Source: Candidatus Saccharimonadota bacterium (GTDB lineage: Bacteria > Patescibacteriota > Saccharimonadia > Saccharimonadales > Saccharimonadaceae). Taken from it: DNA of 64,000 nt. The position numbers were made by a program, and so were the translations under genes. Within the stretch, counting starts at the first letter, position 1. Every line of letters starts with the position of its first letter. The stretch is from assembly GCA_028289015.1 (NCBI GenBank), contig JAQGHC010000031.1, positions 1 through 64,000 of the forward strand, written 5' to 3'. Below are positions 61,754 through 64,000 of this stretch, one piece after another. The notes beneath the pieces are model-generated. The model made no database searches, was not told the DNA's origin, and saw nothing but the letters and a program-made list of their open reading frames with translations.

Positions 61754-62146
61754 ATGAAAAAACAATTTTACTTGTTTATCCTGCGATGGATGCTAAATTC
61801 ATTTGGACTGTGGGTAGCAGTTCGTATCTTTGGTACGGGATATAGCGACGCGGAGCTTAACTCTAGTACCTGGGTATTTTTAGTCGCAGGATTGATCTTC
61901 TCGATTATTAATGCAATTTTACGTCCCATAGTAATTATCTTGTCATTACCGGCAATACTAGTTACATTGGGACTATTTATGATCGTAGTGAACGGCTTGA
62001 TGGTGTATATATCATTAAAACTTGCACCGGGCCTGCACATGACGTTCATGTACTCGATGATTACGGGAATAGTCTTAAGTCTGGTAAACTATATAGTTAG
62101 TGGTGCACTGGAATTGCAATATATGCGTCAACGGGAGAGAGAATAA
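61754..62146 (+). CDS. YvlD-like four-helix membrane protein (phage holin family 4)
   Basis: A 130-residue protein with four hydrophobic segments (about 10-28, 40-60, 62-88, 95-118) and the family feature AILRPIVIILSLPAILVTLGLF. Despite the holin label of the family (PF04020), most chromosomal members are not phage holins and have no known function. Its last base is shared with the secG ATG, so the two are translated together. Confidence 0.88.
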   Translation: MKKQFYLFILRWMLNSFGLWVAVRIFGTGYSDAELNSSTWVFLVAGLIFSIINAILRPIVIILSLPAILVTLGLFMIVVNGLMVYISLKLAPGLHMTFMYSMITGIVLSLVNYIVSGALELQYMRQRERE

Positions 62147-62382
62147 TGAATATTGATAATATCTTACAAATTGTAACAATCGGATCATCTTTACTGATGA
62201 TTCTGGCAATCTTGCTCCAGCAGCGTGGCGCTAGTCTCGGTGCCGGGTTTGGTAGCTCAGGCGAACTATATACGACACGTCGTGGTTTGGATAAAAACCT
62301 ATTTGAAGCATCGATTGTTTTAGCAGTCGTCTTTGTCTTATCTATCCTAGTTGGCCTGCTCTTACCAGTTTTTGGTGCGTAG
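62146..62382 (+). CDS. secG: Preprotein translocase subunit SecG
   Basis: A 78-residue two-helix protein of the Sec channel. The first helix (about 4-24) is followed by LLQQRGASLGAGFGSSGELYTTRRGLDKNL, split by the cytosolic loop, and a second helix (about 52-75). The motif LQQRGASLGAGFG is typical. The secG stop lies inside the Shine-Dalgarno of the next gene. Confidence 0.94.
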   Translation: MNIDNILQIVTIGSSLLMILAILLQQRGASLGAGFGSSGELYTTRRGLDKNLFEASIVLAVVFVLSILVGLLLPVFGA

Positions 62383-62386
62383 GAGG
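62381..62386 (+). promoter_or_regulatory. Ribosome site that fixes the start of the oligopeptide-binding protein
   Basis: AGGAGG, 5 nt before ATG 62392; its first two bases are the last two of the secG stop TAG. Confidence 0.85.
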
Positions 62387-62391
62387 TATCT

Positions 62392-64000
62392 ATGGCAGAT
62401 GATAAACGAGGGTGGCAACAACTGCAAAAGCTAAAATTTGACCGAAAAAAAATCTCTAAGCGGGTCAAAAAAGCCGAAGGTGCGACCATGCGCCATGCTC
62501 ATAAATTTATCGTAGGCAGACTTGATAATATGCGCGACGTTCGCCGTCATATTCTTGGTTGGTTGATGCTTGTCGGTGTTTTGATCGCTATCGTAGCTAT
62601 TCAGTTGATGTGGTTTCAGCAAAGTTACAAGATGACGGCCGCAGCGACTGGCGGGACATACGCTGAAGCATCGCTAGGTCCTATCGAGACCTTAAATCCG
62701 CTTTACGCCGCGTCGAATGCCGAAATAGCGTCAAGTCATCTTTTATTTTCATCGTTATATACGTATGACGAATCCGGCAATTTGCGCGGCGATCTTGCAG
62801 AAAGTATAGAGATGGATGATTCTGGTACGCTATACACGGTTAAGATACGATCCGATGCGCAGTGGCATGACGGGCGTAAGCTTAATGCCAATGACATTGC
62901 CTTTACTGTTAACCTTATAAAAAATCCGTCAGCACGCACTCCACTTCGTAATAGTTGGCGTGATGTTATGGTGAAGGCAATTGACGATACGACCCTGCAG
63001 TTCCAGCTGCCGGCATCGTATGCTGCCTTTTCACACGCATTAACATTTGCTGTATTGCCTGAGCATGTTTTAGGTAACATAGAACCAAGCACGATTCGTG
63101 AGAATGTCTTTAGTCGTGCACCTGTAGGTAGCGGTCCATTCAGTTTCAGACTGTTGCAAACGGTTAGTGTGAAGCATCGTGTGGCGCAGATGACTGCATT
63201 CGAAAATTACTATCGTGGCATACCGCGTATTAATCGATTCGAAGTCCATGCTTATAGTGATCGAGAGGAGATTGTCAAGGCCGTGAAAACAGGGCAGGTT
63301 AACGCTGCGGCTGACTTGTCGACTGGTAATTTAACACAGATAGATACAAAGAATTACAAGGTTGTTTCTCGACCGGTCAATGCAGGGGTATATGCGCTGC
63401 TGAATGTAGACTCCCCGGTGTTAAAAGACAAGGCTGTACGTCAGGCGCTGCAGCTTGCGACCGATTCCGCAGTCATTCGTAAGGGTCTGGAAGTGAAGTT
63501 GCCGCACTCTGACCACCCTAACGCACAATCGGGTATCCGCACATTAAAAAAACCCGCTCTGGATCTTCCATTTGTAAATGGGCAGTTGTCCGGTACGGAT
63601 ATTCCTGTTCGCCCCAATTTTGATATAGTGCGCGCAGGTGAATTACTTGACTCTACTGGGTGGAGATTAGCCGGTGGTATCCGAAAAAATGACGCTGGTC
63701 AAGTCTTAACGCTAAATGTCGCAACGACGAAAAATGCTGATTACGAAAAGTCGCTTGAGATCCTCGTTGGTCAGTGGCGTCAATTGGGTATCACGATTAA
63801 TACGAACGTTGTCGATACAAATGACCCGTCCAGTAATTTTGCTCAATACGTTCTTCGACCCCGGAGTTACGACGTGCTGCTCTATGAACTAGAGATCGGT
63901 GCAGATCCTGATGTGTATGCTTATTGGTATTCTTCACAAGCGAATGAAAATGGAAAAAACTTTTCAAATTACAAAAGTGCAACCGCTGATGCTGCGCTTG
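62392..64000 (+). CDS. Extracellular solute-binding protein family 5 (OppA-like), partial
   Basis: The frame is open for 536 codons from the ATG at 62392 to the window edge and continues beyond it. The N-terminus is long and basic (1-52), then a membrane helix (about 54-74) anchors the protein, so it is not a lipoprotein. The binding fold has IETLNPLYAASNAEIASSHL, LAESIEMDDSGTLYTVKIR, DAQWHDGRKLNANDIAFT and VGSGPFSFRLL, typical of peptide/nickel-binding SBP family 5. It should capture peptides, which suits a host-dependent cell. The permease and ATPase genes may follow outside the window. Confidence 0.9.
   Translation, partial: MADDKRGWQQLQKLKFDRKKISKRVKKAEGATMRHAHKFIVGRLDNMRDVRRHILGWLMLVGVLIAIVAIQLMWFQQSYKMTAAATGGTYAEASLGPIETLNPLYAASNAEIASSHLLFSSLYTYDESGNLRGDLAESIEMDDSGTLYTVKIRSDAQWHDGRKLNANDIAFTVNLIKNPSARTPLRNSWRDVMVKAIDDTTLQFQLPASYAAFSHALTFAVLPEHVLGNIEPSTIRENVFSRAPVGSGPFSFRLLQTVSVKHRVAQMTAFENYYRGIPRINRFEVHAYSDREEIVKAVKTGQVNAAADLSTGNLTQIDTKNYKVVSRPVNAGVYALLNVDSPVLKDKAVRQALQLATDSAVIRKGLEVKLPHSDHPNAQSGIRTLKKPALDLPFVNGQLSGTDIPVRPNFDIVRAGELLDSTGWRLAGGIRKNDAGQVLTLNVATTKNADYEKSLEILVGQWRQLGITINTNVVDTNDPSSNFAQYVLRPRSYDVLLYELEIGADPDVYAYWYSSQANENGKNFSNYKSATADAAL

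Overview
The window looks like a chromosome segment from a Candidate Phyla Radiation bacterium, most probably a Saccharibacterium (TM7). This is inference from gene content: a three-gene lower-glycolysis block, short aminoacyl-tRNA synthetases, an FtsA-like ATPase next to a baseplate-J-like membrane protein, several wall hydrolases, a type IV pilin-like protein, and no biosynthetic operons. UGA ends many genes, so the UGA-glycine code of Gracilibacteria and Absconditabacteria does not apply. No phylogeny could be run.

Layout. 1-2314: a partial minus-strand membrane protein with a Cys-containing 20-residue tandem repeat, and a two-gene cassette of unknown function. 2388-2462: tRNA-Glu(UUC), followed by several hairpins. 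2821-7791: a 1.3-kaa surface protein (DUF4082, Ig-like and deacetylase-like domains) beside a GH5 glucanase-like enzyme. 7818-12576: pyk, pgk, tpiA and an acidic membrane-anchored protein. 12613-20209: uvrD/pcrA, NUDIX, a YabE/Rpf-like wall protein, rsmA, a PgeF-like protein, metG and tatD. 20259-23929: two unknowns, then a coupled cysteine desulfurase - YdcF - mnmA operon. 24348-30914: alaS lacking its C-Ala domain, the FtsA-like and baseplate-J-like pair, ruvX and mltG. 31226-36082: a LysM-CHAP wall hydrolase, obgE and sbcB, with an unassigned, hairpin-rich, promoter-to-terminator unit of about 770 nt (33841-34612) between the last two. 36876-47427: uvrA, PAP2, DedA, rplY, a DEAH helicase, an unknown membrane protein and an ABC exporter. 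47568-48479: trhO. 48739-55406: an operon with an attenuator-like leader and a 16-codon leader ORF, encoding membrane and coiled-coil proteins and a 920-aa protein that carries phage-tail-lysozyme and C39-like peptidase domains. 55522-57045: a ParA/MinD-like ATPase. 57305-64000: uvrC, a type IV pilin fused to a seven-repeat RCC1 propeller, an Xaa-Pro aminopeptidase, a YvlD-like protein, secG and a partial oligopeptide-binding protein.

Two expression styles are visible. Many housekeeping genes have TATAAT, often as extended TGn-TATAAT, only 7-11 nt before the ATG, which implies leaderless mRNAs. The accessory and surface genes instead have a -35 box with 17-bp spacing, long structured leaders and usually a Shine-Dalgarno site. 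The strongest candidates for new biology are the pilin-RCC1 fusion, the lysozyme/C39 operon with its attenuator-like leader, and the 33841-34612 RNA. The first two fit an episymbiont that adheres to another cell and breaches its wall, but that role is inferred.
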